A stretch of DNA of 64,000 bases from Streptomyces sp. NBC_01197 (GCF_036010505.1 NZ_CP108569.1:7022001-7086000), one strand, 5' to 3'. Numbered from the stretch's first letter, positions 1 through 7,910 are shown. Numbers and translations are program-made. Notes: a model not told the origin generated them from the letters alone.

Positions 1-123
1 GATCACTGTCAGCGGGACGTCCGCGACGTCCCGGCCGCGTGCCTCCCCCGCCGCCAGGGCGGCGGCCACCAGATCCCGCATCTGCTCATGGTCCTGCATG
101 TGAAACATGGTACTACTTGACAT
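1..123 (-). CDS. Probable TetR-type regulator, N-terminal fragment cut by the window edge
   Basis: An open frame runs from an ATG at 123 leftwards off the window (41 codons, starting MSSSTMFHMQDHEQM). The visible part, a short helix followed by an Ala/Glu-rich helix and the residues DVPLTVI, looks like the first two helices before the helix-turn-helix of a TetR-family regulator. It diverges from the FAD monooxygenase gene starting at 184, so it may control that gene. A second ATG at 108 could also be the start. The DNA-binding motif itself is outside the window, so the family call is an inference. Confidence 0.4.
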   Translation of the reverse strand, partial: MSSSTMFHMQDHEQMRDLVAAALAAGEARGRDVADVPLTVI

Positions 124-183
124 CTGACACCGTTCCAAAGACTCTCTCTATAGGAGTTCCACTCGGAATGTGGGGAGAGTGCC
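117..183 (+). promoter_or_regulatory. Promoter and RBS of the FAD monooxygenase gene
   Basis: A consensus-like -35 hexamer TTGACA lies at 117-122 and overlaps the likely start codon of the divergent regulator. A purine-rich ribosome binding site (GGGGAGAG, about 172-179) precedes the ATG at 184. No clear -10 hexamer sits at the usual 17-nt spacing, so only the RBS is firm. Confidence 0.4.
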
Positions 184-1422
184 ATGAGCGTCGTCATCTC
201 CGGGGGCGGACCGGCAGGCATGATGCTGGGCCTGCTGCTGGCGCGGGGCGGAATCGAGGTGACCGTGCTGGAGAAGCACGGCGACTTCCTGCGCGACTTC
301 CGCGGTGACACCGTCCACGCGTCCACCGTGCGACTGATGGACGAGCTGGGCCTGGGTCGGGAGTTCGCCTCGCTGCCGCAGAGCAAGCTCAGCAACATGG
401 TGGTGCCCACGTCGGACGGCGGCCGTATGCGGCTGACCGCCTTCGAGGCCTTGCCGGCGCCGTACAACTACATCGCGATGGTCCCGCAGTGGGACCTGCT
501 CGACCTGCTTGCCCAGGAGGCCCGGCGCGAGCCGTCGTTCACCCTGCGGATGAATACCGTGGCGACCGGGCTGATCCGGGAGGGCGGCAAGGTCGTCGGC
601 GTCCGCTACCGCACCCAGGGCGGCGAGGAGGGCGAGATCCGCGCCGCCCTCACCGTCGCGGCCGACGGCCGCCACTCCGCACTGCGCCAGGACGCCGGTC
701 TGGTGCCGCAGGAGTTCCCGGTCCCGTTCGACACCTGGTGGTTCCGGCTGCCCAGGCATGCCGCGGAGCAGGCCCAGGAGCCCCGGCAGGTCGCCGCGTT
801 CCGCGTCGGCGAGTTCGCCCTGAGCCTCACCAGGAACGACTACTTCCAGATCGCGTACTTCACCACGAAGGGATCCGATGCCCGGCTGCGCACCGAAGGC
901 GCCGAACGCTTCCGGGCGCGGATCGCCGACCTGATGCCGCAGTACGCGGACCGCGTCGACCAGCTGCCGGGTATGGACGACGTCCACCTGCTCGACGTCC
1001 GGCTCAACCGGCTTCCGCGCTGGTACGCCGACGGCCTCCTGCTGATCGGCGACGCCGCCCACGCGATGTCCCCGGCCGGCGGAATGGGGATCAACCTCGC
1101 CATCCAGGACGCGGTCGCGGCAGCCACGCTGCTCGCCGAACCACTGCGCCGGAACCGGCTGACCACCGCCGACCTGGCAAAGGTCCAGCGGCGGCGGTGG
1201 CGGCCCACGGTGATCATGCAACGCGTACAGCTGATGCTGCACGACGGGTTCTTCGCCCCGGTCCTCACCGGCCGCCGAGTCGGCCCGCCCACCTCGATTG
1301 TCCTGGCCACCCGGTACCTGCCCGGGTTCCGCCAACTCCCCACCCGCCTGGTCGCGTTCGGCCCGCGCCCGGAGCACGCCCCGGTCTTCGCCCGGCGCCC
1401 CGTGGCGGAGCCGGCCGGCTAG
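184..1422 (+). CDS. FAD-dependent monooxygenase (PHBH-fold aromatic hydroxylase type)
   Basis: This 412-residue flavoprotein has an N-terminal Rossmann motif (GGGPAG, about residues 7-12) ending in VLEKH. It also has an internal ADGRHS motif near residue 160 and the C-terminal FAD signature GDAAHAMSPAGGMG near residue 290, in the order expected for p-hydroxybenzoate-hydroxylase-like enzymes. These usually hydroxylate or epoxidise aromatic or polyketide-like substrates using NAD(P)H and O2; the substrate here is unknown. It stands alone beside a divergent regulator. Its TAG stop (1420-1422) lies inside the inverted repeat that opens the downstream mobile region. Rejoining the flanks across that region would still give TAG, so the enzyme is probably intact. 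Confidence 0.85.
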   Translation: MSVVISGGGPAGMMLGLLLARGGIEVTVLEKHGDFLRDFRGDTVHASTVRLMDELGLGREFASLPQSKLSNMVVPTSDGGRMRLTAFEALPAPYNYIAMVPQWDLLDLLAQEARREPSFTLRMNTVATGLIREGGKVVGVRYRTQGGEEGEIRAALTVAADGRHSALRQDAGLVPQEFPVPFDTWWFRLPRHAAEQAQEPRQVAAFRVGEFALSLTRNDYFQIAYFTTKGSDARLRTEGAERFRARIADLMPQYADRVDQLPGMDDVHLLDVRLNRLPRWYADGLLLIGDAAHAMSPAGGMGINLAIQDAVAAATLLAEPLRRNRLTTADLAKVQRRRWRPTVIMQRVQLMLHDGFFAPVLTGRRVGPPTSIVLATRYLPGFRQLPTRLVAFGPRPEHAPVFARRPVAEPAG

Positions 1423-1433
1423 TGCTGTGACCG
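1417..1433 (+). repeat. Left inverted repeat of the mobile patch
   Basis: GGCTAGTGCTGTGACCG here is the exact reverse complement of 3905-3921. The outer GGCTA matches because the rejoined target would be the palindrome GGCTAGCC. The element proper would start at 1422 with GTGCTGTGACCG (12 bp), next to a TA at 1420-1421. Confidence 0.8.
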
Positions 1434-1459
1434 CATAGACACCTCACGACCTCAAGTCG

Positions 1460-2689
1460 TCAAGCCGCAGCGGCCAAGGCAGTTGGGAATGCGGTGTTCT
1501 CTTCGAACAGTTCGCGTCGCTGGAGGCAGTGGAACATCTGTCCGAGCATGCGGTTGAAGAGGTTGCGCTGGGCGGCAGCGTGCCAGTCCCCGTGCTCGTC
1601 GCGGCGGCGACGGTAGTGGTCCATGGCTCCGGGCGAGGCCCTGAGGGCGGAGAAGGCCCAGAGGTAGCCGGCGTGGTTGAGGCGGTCGTTCTTGACCCAG
1701 CGGCGGGTGATGCTGGACTTCTTGCCAGAAGCCCGGGTGATGGGCGAGGAGCCGGCGTATGCCTTCAGGCCGCGGGCGTCAGCGAAACGGCCGCGGTCGT
1801 CCCCGATCTCAGCGAGCACCCGGGCGCCGAGCTGGACGCCGAGGCCAGGGAAACTGAGGATGATCTCAGCGTCCGGATGCTGAGGGAAAGCTTCCTCCAC
1901 TGCCTGGGCGAGCTCGGCGGTAGCCGTGCAGGCGGCCTGGAGCTGGACCAGGAGGGCGAGCATCTGCTTACCGAGCGCGACCTCGACGAGGGCAGGTTGG
2001 TGGGTGTAGTCCTCGCGGAAGACCTCACGGAGGCGTTCGGCCTCGGCTTCGATACCGCGTTGGCGGCCAGCCCGCTTGAGGGCGGCTTGGAGCTGGGCGC
2101 GAGTCAGTCGAGCAGCTCGCGTGGGAGTTGGAGCCAGCTTGAGGACTTCGTGGGCTTCAGAGCGGCAGAGACCGTTCTTCCAGGACTCGAACGCCGCCAG
2201 GGCGGCTGGGTAGTACTCGCGCAGCAGGGAGCGGAGCTGGTTGGAAATCTGCTGGCGGTTCCAGGTGGCGTCCTGCTGGGCGCGGGCGAGGACAGCGATA
2301 GCGCGGGCCAGGTCGCTGTCATCGGGCAAGACCCGGTGGGCGTGCATGTCGGTGCGCAGGATGTTCGCGAGCACCAGGGCGTCGCCCGGGTCGGACTTCT
2401 TGCGGGGGACACTGTGCCGGTCACGGTAGCGGGCGGCGGCCATCGGGTTGATCGCGAAGACCTTCCGCTTGCCCTGCCGCAGCACGGCGACCAGCAGACC
2501 ACGGGAGGTCTCGATCGCCACCGGGATCGGGTGTTCCTGGGTGTCGCCGTACTCGGCGAGCAGGTCCAACAAGACCTTGTAGCCGACCGCATTATTGGTG
2601 ATGTGGCGTTTGGCCAGCAGCTGGCCCGAGTCGTCGACCAGGGCGACGTCGTGCGTCCTCTCGGCCCAGTCGATTCCGCAGTAGATCAA
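1460..2689 (-). CDS. IS110-family transposase
   Basis: The 409-residue protein has the two halves typical of IS110. The N-terminal RuvC-like DEDD domain shows GIDWAERTHDVALVD near the start, AIETSRG near residue 60 and KSDPGDALVLANILR near residue 105. The C-terminal domain shows FPGLGVQLGARVLAEIGD and AGSSPITRASGK, which contains the conserved serine. Length is normal and no frameshift is seen, so it may be active. I chose the TTG start at 2689 because GGGAGG stands six bases upstream. Only about 26 bp separate its stop from the left inverted repeat, whereas the upstream side is longer, as expected for IS110-group elements. Confidence 0.9.
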   Translation of the reverse strand: MIYCGIDWAERTHDVALVDDSGQLLAKRHITNNAVGYKVLLDLLAEYGDTQEHPIPVAIETSRGLLVAVLRQGKRKVFAINPMAAARYRDRHSVPRKKSDPGDALVLANILRTDMHAHRVLPDDSDLARAIAVLARAQQDATWNRQQISNQLRSLLREYYPAALAAFESWKNGLCRSEAHEVLKLAPTPTRAARLTRAQLQAALKRAGRQRGIEAEAERLREVFREDYTHQPALVEVALGKQMLALLVQLQAACTATAELAQAVEEAFPQHPDAEIILSFPGLGVQLGARVLAEIGDDRGRFADARGLKAYAGSSPITRASGKKSSITRRWVKNDRLNHAGYLWAFSALRASPGAMDHYRRRRDEHGDWHAAAQRNLFNRMLGQMFHCLQRRELFEENTAFPTALAAAA

Positions 2690-2821
2690 GCCATCCTCCC
2701 TATGGCGCGGGTGTTTGCGCTGGTCACGAGCACATGCGTGCCACGCAGCGACCTAATTCCAGGACTCGGCGACAAGGCCGGTCCGCCACCTCACTAGCCG
2801 TTCGTGGCACCAGCGCGTCAC
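2690..2821 (-). ncRNA. Candidate IS110 left-end segment that could encode a bridge RNA
   Basis: IS110-group elements carry a bridge RNA in the long non-coding end upstream of the transposase. The 130 bp upstream of this transposase are free of a convincing gene and lead into old transposase fragments. I could not fold the RNA or fix the element boundary by eye, so this is placement by family knowledge only. Confidence 0.25.
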
Positions 2822-2941
2822 ATGGGCCTCGGTCTCGACCCGACCGGCAAGGGCCAAGCCCGCTGGACCATGCGCTGGAAGACAGCCTTGAACGCCTTCG
2901 ACATCACCTTCGACGGCCGACTCTCCGCAGCCCGCCAGTAA
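2822..2941 (+). pseudogene. Short 3' fragment of a mutator-type (IS256-like) transposase
   Basis: A 39-codon open frame contains LDPTGKGQARWTMRWK followed by ALNAFDITFDGRL and then a stop. The pattern W-K-x-ALN-x-F-x-I-x-F-x-GR resembles the last residues of IS256-family transposases. Nothing of the catalytic domain is present, so this would be only a tail fragment. The family assignment rests on one short motif. Confidence 0.35.
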
Positions 2942-2970
2942 CCCTCAACAACCCGAGTTACACCGCTCGT

Positions 2971-3300
2971 TTGACAGACCCGATCCTGGACAACCTGTCC
3001 GCCCACAAAGGCACCGACATCCGCCGCTGGGCTACAAAGCACAAGGTCGAGCTGTGCTTCACCCCGACCTACACCTCTTCGGCCAACCCCATCGAGACCC
3101 ACTTCGGACCGCTGAGGCAGTTCACCATCGCCAACTCCAACCACCCCGTGCAGACACGAGCCCTGCACGCCTATCTACGCTGGCGCAACGCCAACGCCCG
3201 CCACCGCGACGTCCTGGCCGCCGAACGCAAGGAACGCGCCCGCATCCGAAGCGAGAAGGGCATCCGTTGGGGCGGACGCCCCCTCAACACCGCAGCCTGA
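2971..3300 (+). pseudogene. IS630-type transposase, C-terminal half only
   Basis: The last ~110 codons of the frame ending at 3300 read ILDNLSAHKG, then FTPTYTSSANPIETHFGPLR, then a basic C-terminus. These are the second catalytic Asp (LDN) and the catalytic Glu (NPIE) regions of the IS630 DDE domain. The first Asp and the N-terminal DNA-binding part are absent. The upstream codons in the same frame do not resemble the family, so the gene was truncated by rearrangement and cannot be active. Confidence 0.75.
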
Positions 3301-3453
3301 CCAACCGCGAACTTACACAGCCACAGCGCATCATCGGTCCGCTCGTGGCCAAGCGCGGACGACCGAAGCGTTGTGAAGATGATCTCGGCTGGGCAGACCC
3401 GGAGCCCCGAACGGGGCCGGTTCAGGAGAAGGGCGGCGCCAGAGGAGAATGAC
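3301..3453. other. Spacer between the IS630 remnant and the SnoaL-like orf
   Basis: These 153 bp contain no convincing open frame. The bases just after the transposase stop may include the degenerate right end of the old IS630 element, but I see no inverted partner for them. Confidence 0.4.
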
Positions 3454-3831
3454 TCAGGAGGCGGACGGCTCGATCTCCCCCGCGAAGACGATGACCTGGT
3501 CGATGAGGCTCCGCCGCAGATGGACGACGTCCGTTCCCGCCAGGCGGGGGCCTCCATCCGGCGTCGTGAAGACCCACTGGTACCGGGCCCACTCGTCCGG
3601 CATGTCCACTGCCGAACAGCGCACCATCGTGCCGGTCCCCGCGGGGTGGCGCCGGATGTCCAGCACGAACCGCTCGACCGCCTCGATCCCCTCACTGCGG
3701 CCCAACGGTCCCCAGAAGACCACGTCCGAGGTGAGGGCCTGGGAGAGCAGCGCAGTCACATAGCTGTCGTCCGAGGCGTTGAACGCGGAGATGAACGTGT
3801 CGATCGCGGACCGCGCGGTTTCTTCCTGCAT
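3454..3831 (-). CDS. SnoaL/NTF2-like protein (passenger gene of the mobile patch)
   Basis: The 125-residue protein has the size and layout of SnoaL-like NTF2-fold proteins. An N-terminal helix (ARSAIDTFISAFNASDD) is followed by a helix-strand pair ending in DVVFWGPLGRSEGIEAVERF, then beta strands (YQWVFTTPDGG, AGTDVVHLRR, QVIVFAGEIEP). Such proteins are small cyclases, isomerases or ligand-binding proteins; the substrate cannot be read from sequence. It lies between the IS630 remnant and the right inverted repeat, so it may have been carried in by the element. The start is the ATG at 3831. Confidence 0.7.
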   Translation of the reverse strand: MQEETARSAIDTFISAFNASDDSYVTALLSQALTSDVVFWGPLGRSEGIEAVERFVLDIRRHPAGTGTMVRCSAVDMPDEWARYQWVFTTPDGGPRLAGTDVVHLRRSLIDQVIVFAGEIEPSAS

Positions 3832-3904
3832 GCACCAGTAATACCAGTCGCCTCGCGGACCGCGCTCGTCCCGTGAGCCGTCTCCCGACCACGGTGAACC
3901 ATCC

Positions 3905-3921
3905 CGGTCACAGCACTAGCC
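3905..3921 (-). repeat. Right inverted repeat of the mobile patch
   Basis: This is the exact reverse complement of 1417-1433. The putative element ends at 3916 and is followed by TA (3917-3918), matching the TA at the left end. Confidence 0.8.
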
Positions 3922-3949
3922 ACGTGCGAACGTGCTTACCGTGCCGTGC

Positions 3950-5317
3950 TTACTGCGCCGTCTTCGACTGCGCGTAGTTGAGGAGGAAGTGCGCCTCGGC
4001 GACGGAGAGCCGCTCCAGTTCCTCCGGCGAGACGCTCTCGTTGACGGCGTGGATCTGCGCCTCCGGCTCGCTCAGCCCGATCAGCAGGATCTCCGCCTCC
4101 GGGTAGAGCGTGGCCAGCGTGTTGCAGAGCGGGATCGAGCCGCCCATGCCCGCCGACTGCATCTCCTCGCCCGGGTACGCGACGCGCATCGCCTCGGCCA
4201 TCGACGTGTACGCGGGGCTGCTGGTGTCGGCGCGGAACGGCTGGCCCTGGCCGACCGGTTCCACCGAGAGCCGTGCGCCCCACGGGGTGTGCGCCTTCAG
4301 GTGCGCGGTCAGCAGCCCGGTGGCCTCGGCGGCGTCGGTGCCCGGCGGCACCCGCAGGCTGACCTGGGCCCGGGCACTCGCCTGTACCGAAGGCGTCGAG
4401 CCCACGACAGGCGGGCAGTCGATGCCGATGACGGTGACGGCAGGGCGCGCCCATACGCGGTCCGCCACCGTGCCGCTGCCGATCAGCTCCACACCGTCGA
4501 GAACCTTCGCGTCCTGGCGGAACTCGCCCTCCGGGTACTGGAGTCCGTCCCACGCGGCGTCCGCTTCCAGCCCGTCGACCGTCGTCGAACCGTCCTCGGC
4601 GCGCAGCGAGTCCAGCAGCCGGATCAGCGCGGCGAGCGCGTCGGGCGCCGCGCCGCCGAACTGGCCGGAGTGCAGGTTGCCTTCGAGGGTGTCCAACTGG
4701 ACCCGGAGCATCGTCATCCCGCGCAGGGTGGCGGTGACGGTGGGCAGACCGACGCGGAAGTTCCCGGTGTCACCGATGACGACCGCGTCGGCCGTCAGCA
4801 GCTCGGGGTGGGCCTCGGCGTACCGCTCAAGACCGCCCGTGCCCTGTTCCTCCGAACCTTCCGCGATCACCTTCACGGAGACCGGGACGCCCCCGTTCGC
4901 CTTGAGGGCGCGCAGCGCGAGCAGGTGCATGATGAACCCGCCCTTGCAGTCGGCCGCACCACGCCCGTACCAGCGGCCGTTCCGCTCGGTCAGCTCGAAC
5001 GGCGGGGACAGCCAGGCGTCCTCGCCGAGCGGCGGCTGGACGTCGTAGTGCGCGTAGAGCAGCACGGTCGGCGCGGCCTCGGGGCCGGGCAGGAGACCGT
5101 AGACGGACTGGGAGCCGTCGGGGGTGTCGAGGAGCGCGACGTCCTGGAAGCCCTCGGCGCGCAGCGCCCCGGCGACCCAGTCAGCTGCGGCCTCGCACTC
5201 GCTCCTGGGGAAGACCGCCGGATCCGCGACCGACTGGAAGGCCACCAGCTCGGTCAGCTCCGCCCGGGCGCGGGGCATCAGCGAGGCGACGGCCTCGGCA
5301 ATCGGATTCGCGGTCAT
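3950..5317 (-). CDS. M20-family dipeptidase (zinc peptidase)
   Basis: The 455-residue protein carries the M20 metal-site motifs in order: AHYDVQPP (His, Asp), GRGAADCKGG (bridging Asp), EGSEEQGTGG (catalytic and metal Glu), GDTGNFR, and a late MGGSIPLCN segment. Enzymes of this subgroup hydrolyse dipeptides in the cytoplasm. The ATG at 5317 is preferred over an upstream in-frame extension because GAGGAG lies eight bases before it and the extension is Arg/Cys-rich and unlike the family. It diverges from the flavoprotein gene at 5484 and shares a short promoter region with it. Confidence 0.9.
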   Translation of the reverse strand: MTANPIAEAVASLMPRARAELTELVAFQSVADPAVFPRSECEAAADWVAGALRAEGFQDVALLDTPDGSQSVYGLLPGPEAAPTVLLYAHYDVQPPLGEDAWLSPPFELTERNGRWYGRGAADCKGGFIMHLLALRALKANGGVPVSVKVIAEGSEEQGTGGLERYAEAHPELLTADAVVIGDTGNFRVGLPTVTATLRGMTMLRVQLDTLEGNLHSGQFGGAAPDALAALIRLLDSLRAEDGSTTVDGLEADAAWDGLQYPEGEFRQDAKVLDGVELIGSGTVADRVWARPAVTVIGIDCPPVVGSTPSVQASARAQVSLRVPPGTDAAEATGLLTAHLKAHTPWGARLSVEPVGQGQPFRADTSSPAYTSMAEAMRVAYPGEEMQSAGMGGSIPLCNTLATLYPEAEILLIGLSEPEAQIHAVNESVSPEELERLSVAEAHFLLNYAQSKTAQ

Positions 5318-5358
5318 GGGCACGCTCCTCGTGGGTGCGACGTTGAAGTACGTGTACG

Positions 5359-5370
5359 TGTGTGCACACA
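5359..5370. promoter_or_regulatory. Palindrome between the M20 dipeptidase and reductase genes
   Basis: TGTGTGCACACA is a perfect 12-bp dyad within a run of alternating purine-pyrimidine (from about 5351) in the 166-bp divergent intergenic region. It could be an operator shared by both genes. No regulator is encoded next to it. Confidence 0.4.
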
Positions 5371-5483
5371 TGCGTTCGTTTGCGGGCTGACCGATCCTCC
5401 CACAGCGGGGTCGGCCGACAGCGCGCCGTAGTATGCCGTCGACAAGCACGGGCCACTGGTCGGATCAGGAGCAGCAGCACATC

Positions 5484-6800
5484 GTGAGCAGCGAGAACGC
5501 AGACGCGGGCACGGAACACGACCAGCAGGTATGGGATGTGGTGGTGGTCGGCGCAGGTCCGGCCGGGGCCTCGGCGGCGTACGCCGCGGCGGTGGCGGGA
5601 CGGAGGGTTCTCCTCCTGGAGAAGGCCGAGTTGCCGCGTTACAAGACATGCGGCGGAGGCATCATCGGGCCGTCGCGCGACTCGCTTCCGCCGGGATTCG
5701 AACTGCCGCTGCGCGACCGGGTGTACGCGGTGACGTTCTCGATGAACGGCAGGATGACGCGGACCCGCCGGTCCAAGCAGATGCTCTTCGGGCTCATCAA
5801 CCGCCCCGAGTTCGACCAGGGGCTGGTCGAGGAGGCGCAGAAGGCGGGTGCCGAGATCCGTACCGGCGCCGCCGTCTCCCGTGTCGAGCAGCACGGGTCC
5901 GCCGTGCCCGACCGGCGCACGGTCGCGGTCGTCCTCGCCGACGGCGAGACGGTGCTCGCGCGCGCGGTCGTCGGGGCCGACGGCAGCGCGGGCCGGATAG
6001 GAGCCCATGTCGGGGTGAAGATGGACCAGGTGGACCTCGGCCTTGAGGCCGAGATCCCGGTCCCGCCGACGGTCGCCGAGGACTGGGCCGGGCGGGTACT
6101 CATCGACTGGGGCCCCATTCCGGGGAGTTACGCGTGGGTGTTCCCCAAGGGTGACACGCTCACCGTCGGCGTGATCTCGGCGCGGGGCGAGGGTGCGGCC
6201 ACCAAGCGGTATCTGGAGGACTTCATCGCCCGGCAGGGGCTGGCCGGTTTCGAGCCGTCGGTCTCGTCCGGCCACCTCACCCGGTGCCGCAGCGAGGACT
6301 CGCCGCTGTCCCGCGGCCGGGTGCTGGTGTGCGGGGACGCGGCCGGCCTGCTGGAGCCGTGGACGCGTGAGGGGATCTCGTTCGCGCTGCGCTCGGGGCG
6401 GCTTGCCGGTGAGTGGGCGGTCCGGGTCGCCGAGGCGCACGACGGGGTGGACGCCCGCCGCCAGGCGCTGAACTACGCCTTCGCCATCAAGGCCGGTCTT
6501 GGTGTGGAGATGGCGGTCGGGCGCCGGATGCTCAAGGTGTTCGAGCGCCGTCCGGTGATGCTGCACGCGGTGATCACCGGGTTCCGGCCGGCCTGGAAGG
6601 CGTTCGCCGGGATCACCCGTGGTTCGACGTCCCTGGGCGAGCTGGTCCGTACGCATCCGCTGGCGCAGCGCGCACTCGGAGTACTGGACCGCAAGGAGGC
6701 CGCGAGGACGGCCGGGAAGGCGCCGGCCCCGGACGCGGAGGACGAGGCCGCCGAGGGCAGCGGCGAGGACGCGGGCAGGCAGGTCAGCCCGGTCGATTAG
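5484..6800 (+). CDS. Geranylgeranyl reductase family FAD-dependent oxidoreductase
   Basis: The 438-residue flavoprotein begins with a dinucleotide-binding motif (VVVVGAGPAGASAAY) and then LEKAELPRYKTCGGGI. The Cys-containing RYKTCGGG segment is the signature of geranylgeranyl reductase-like enzymes. A second FAD motif (VLVCGDAAGLLEPWTREGI) lies near residue 280. The family saturates double bonds of prenyl chains, as in menaquinone or lipids; the exact substrate is not evident. I prefer the GTG at 5484 with an AGGAG upstream to an in-frame start at 5433, because the extra residues are not conserved-looking. The C-terminal tail is acidic and probably disordered. Confidence 0.85.
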   Translation: MSSENADAGTEHDQQVWDVVVVGAGPAGASAAYAAAVAGRRVLLLEKAELPRYKTCGGGIIGPSRDSLPPGFELPLRDRVYAVTFSMNGRMTRTRRSKQMLFGLINRPEFDQGLVEEAQKAGAEIRTGAAVSRVEQHGSAVPDRRTVAVVLADGETVLARAVVGADGSAGRIGAHVGVKMDQVDLGLEAEIPVPPTVAEDWAGRVLIDWGPIPGSYAWVFPKGDTLTVGVISARGEGAATKRYLEDFIARQGLAGFEPSVSSGHLTRCRSEDSPLSRGRVLVCGDAAGLLEPWTREGISFALRSGRLAGEWAVRVAEAHDGVDARRQALNYAFAIKAGLGVEMAVGRRMLKVFERRPVMLHAVITGFRPAWKAFAGITRGSTSLGELVRTHPLAQRALGVLDRKEAARTAGKAPAPDAEDEAAEGSGEDAGRQVSPVD

Positions 6801-6822
6801 GAGCTGTCCGGCCGGTCATGCC

Positions 6823-6864
6823 GCGGTAGCGGCGCCCGGTCGGCAGACCGGACGCCGCTACCGC
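6823..6864. terminator. Bidirectional terminator hairpin
   Basis: Twelve-base perfect arms (6823-6834 and 6853-6864, GCGGTAGCGGCG and its complement) enclose a second stem CCGGTC/GACCGG (6836-6841/6846-6851). It lies exactly between two convergent stop codons. Confidence 0.85.
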
Positions 6865-6870
6865 TCACCT

Positions 6871-7635
6871 TCAGGCCGGTGAGGAGACCGCCCCGCCGAG
6901 ATGCCGGGCGAAGAACCGGACCGCGCTGTCGGCCTCGAACCTGGGCATCTCCATGTGCTTGCCCGCGTTGGCGTGCAACGTCTTCTCCTCCGATGCGAAG
7001 GCTTCGAACAGCGCGAGACTGGCCTCACGCGGGATGCGCTCGTTGTCCCACTGCACGTCGAACTCGATCGGGACGGTGATCCGCTTCGCCTTCTCGATCA
7101 GGGCGTCGGGCCACATCATGCCGAAGACCGCGGCCGTGATCCTGGGCTCGACCGCCACCAGCGGCACCCCGATCGCCATGCCCAAGCCGATGCCGACGTA
7201 GCCGACCGGCCCATCGGCGCCGATCTCCGGCAGTTCCTGAAGGGCGTCCAGGGCCGCCTGCCATTCGGGCACGGCGAGCTCCGCCAGGCGGGCGTTGTAG
7301 CGTACGACGATCGGGCCTTCCGGCTCGCCCGCCGCCTGTGCCTTGCGCAGTTCGGCGATCTCCCGCTCGTCGTGGGCGGTGCGCGGTCGGTCGCCGTGAC
7401 CGGGTGCGTCGATGACGGCGGCATGGAAGCCGCAGCCGGTCACGAGAAGGCGGGCGCGGCCCGCCATGGCCCGATGCTTCTTGTGGGCGCCGCCGCCGTG
7501 GCCCATCAGGACCAGGGGCGCTCGATCGGTGGCGGAGGCCGGTGACCAGAGAACTCCGGGGACGCCGCCCACGGTGAAGTCGCGCTCGACCACGCCGTTC
7601 GACGAGGACTCGGCGGTGAAATGCAGAGAGTGCAT
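6871..7635 (-). CDS. Alpha/beta-hydrolase-fold protein with a missing nucleophile
   Basis: The 254-residue protein has an oxyanion segment (LVLMGHGGGAHK, about residues 45-55), a VIDAPGHGDRP loop and a late His region (HANAGKHMEMPRFE), as in dienelactone-hydrolase-like enzymes. At the nucleophile elbow it reads GYVGIGLGMAIG, where the family pattern G-x-S-x-G would place a Ser in the position of the middle Gly. It may therefore be catalytically altered or dead. The ATG at 7635 has AAAGG upstream and fits the family better than longer in-frame extensions. It shares the strand with the F420-type gene upstream, with a 275-bp gap. Confidence 0.7.
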   Translation of the reverse strand: MHSLHFTAESSSNGVVERDFTVGGVPGVLWSPASATDRAPLVLMGHGGGAHKKHRAMAGRARLLVTGCGFHAAVIDAPGHGDRPRTAHDEREIAELRKAQAAGEPEGPIVVRYNARLAELAVPEWQAALDALQELPEIGADGPVGYVGIGLGMAIGVPLVAVEPRITAAVFGMMWPDALIEKAKRITVPIEFDVQWDNERIPREASLALFEAFASEEKTLHANAGKHMEMPRFEADSAVRFFARHLGGAVSSPA

Positions 7636-7910
7636 AGCTGTTGCCTTTCGGGAGTGCCTTGTTGTCGAGGCGCTCCCGGCGATACCTACGTCAATCGCCC
7701 GGCCGTGACGGGAAGGGGGAGCACCCACGTCGATACAGCGTTCACGGGTCTCACCTCCTCGGGCGGTGTCGCGGTCGACTGCAAGTTACCAGCCCCGGTC
7801 ATCACTCCTCCAACCCTTTTCTCGACCGTGATCACGACTCGAGGCAGGCCCTGGGCGGCGGGGAACAACCGCTGCGAGGCTGTCACGACGACCGTGCGCC
7901 CGGCCGGACC

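Larger units (their letters stand above)
1422..3916. mobile_element. Composite mobile patch bounded by perfect inverted repeats and a TA duplication
   Basis: Identical 12-bp ends (GTGCTGTGACCG, inverted) lie at 1422-1433 and 3905-3916, each abutting a TA dinucleotide (1420-1421 and 3917-3918). Duplication of TA is the hallmark of IS630/Tc1-type insertion. Inside are an IS110 transposase, a mutator-like fragment, the second half of an IS630-type transposase and a SnoaL-like orf. The simplest reading is an IS630-type element later invaded by IS110 and scrambled. Alternatively, the two ends may belong to different element copies. The inner bases of the two ends diverge after 12 bp. Confidence 0.45.

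Noticed and set aside
148..1377. Long minus-strand open frame opposite the FAD monooxygenase
   Set aside because: Composition is His/Arg/Gly-rich without family motifs; it is the antisense shadow of a gene with clear FAD motifs.
5181..6656. Long minus-strand open frame over the reductase gene
   Set aside because: No motifs, and it overlaps two well-supported genes.
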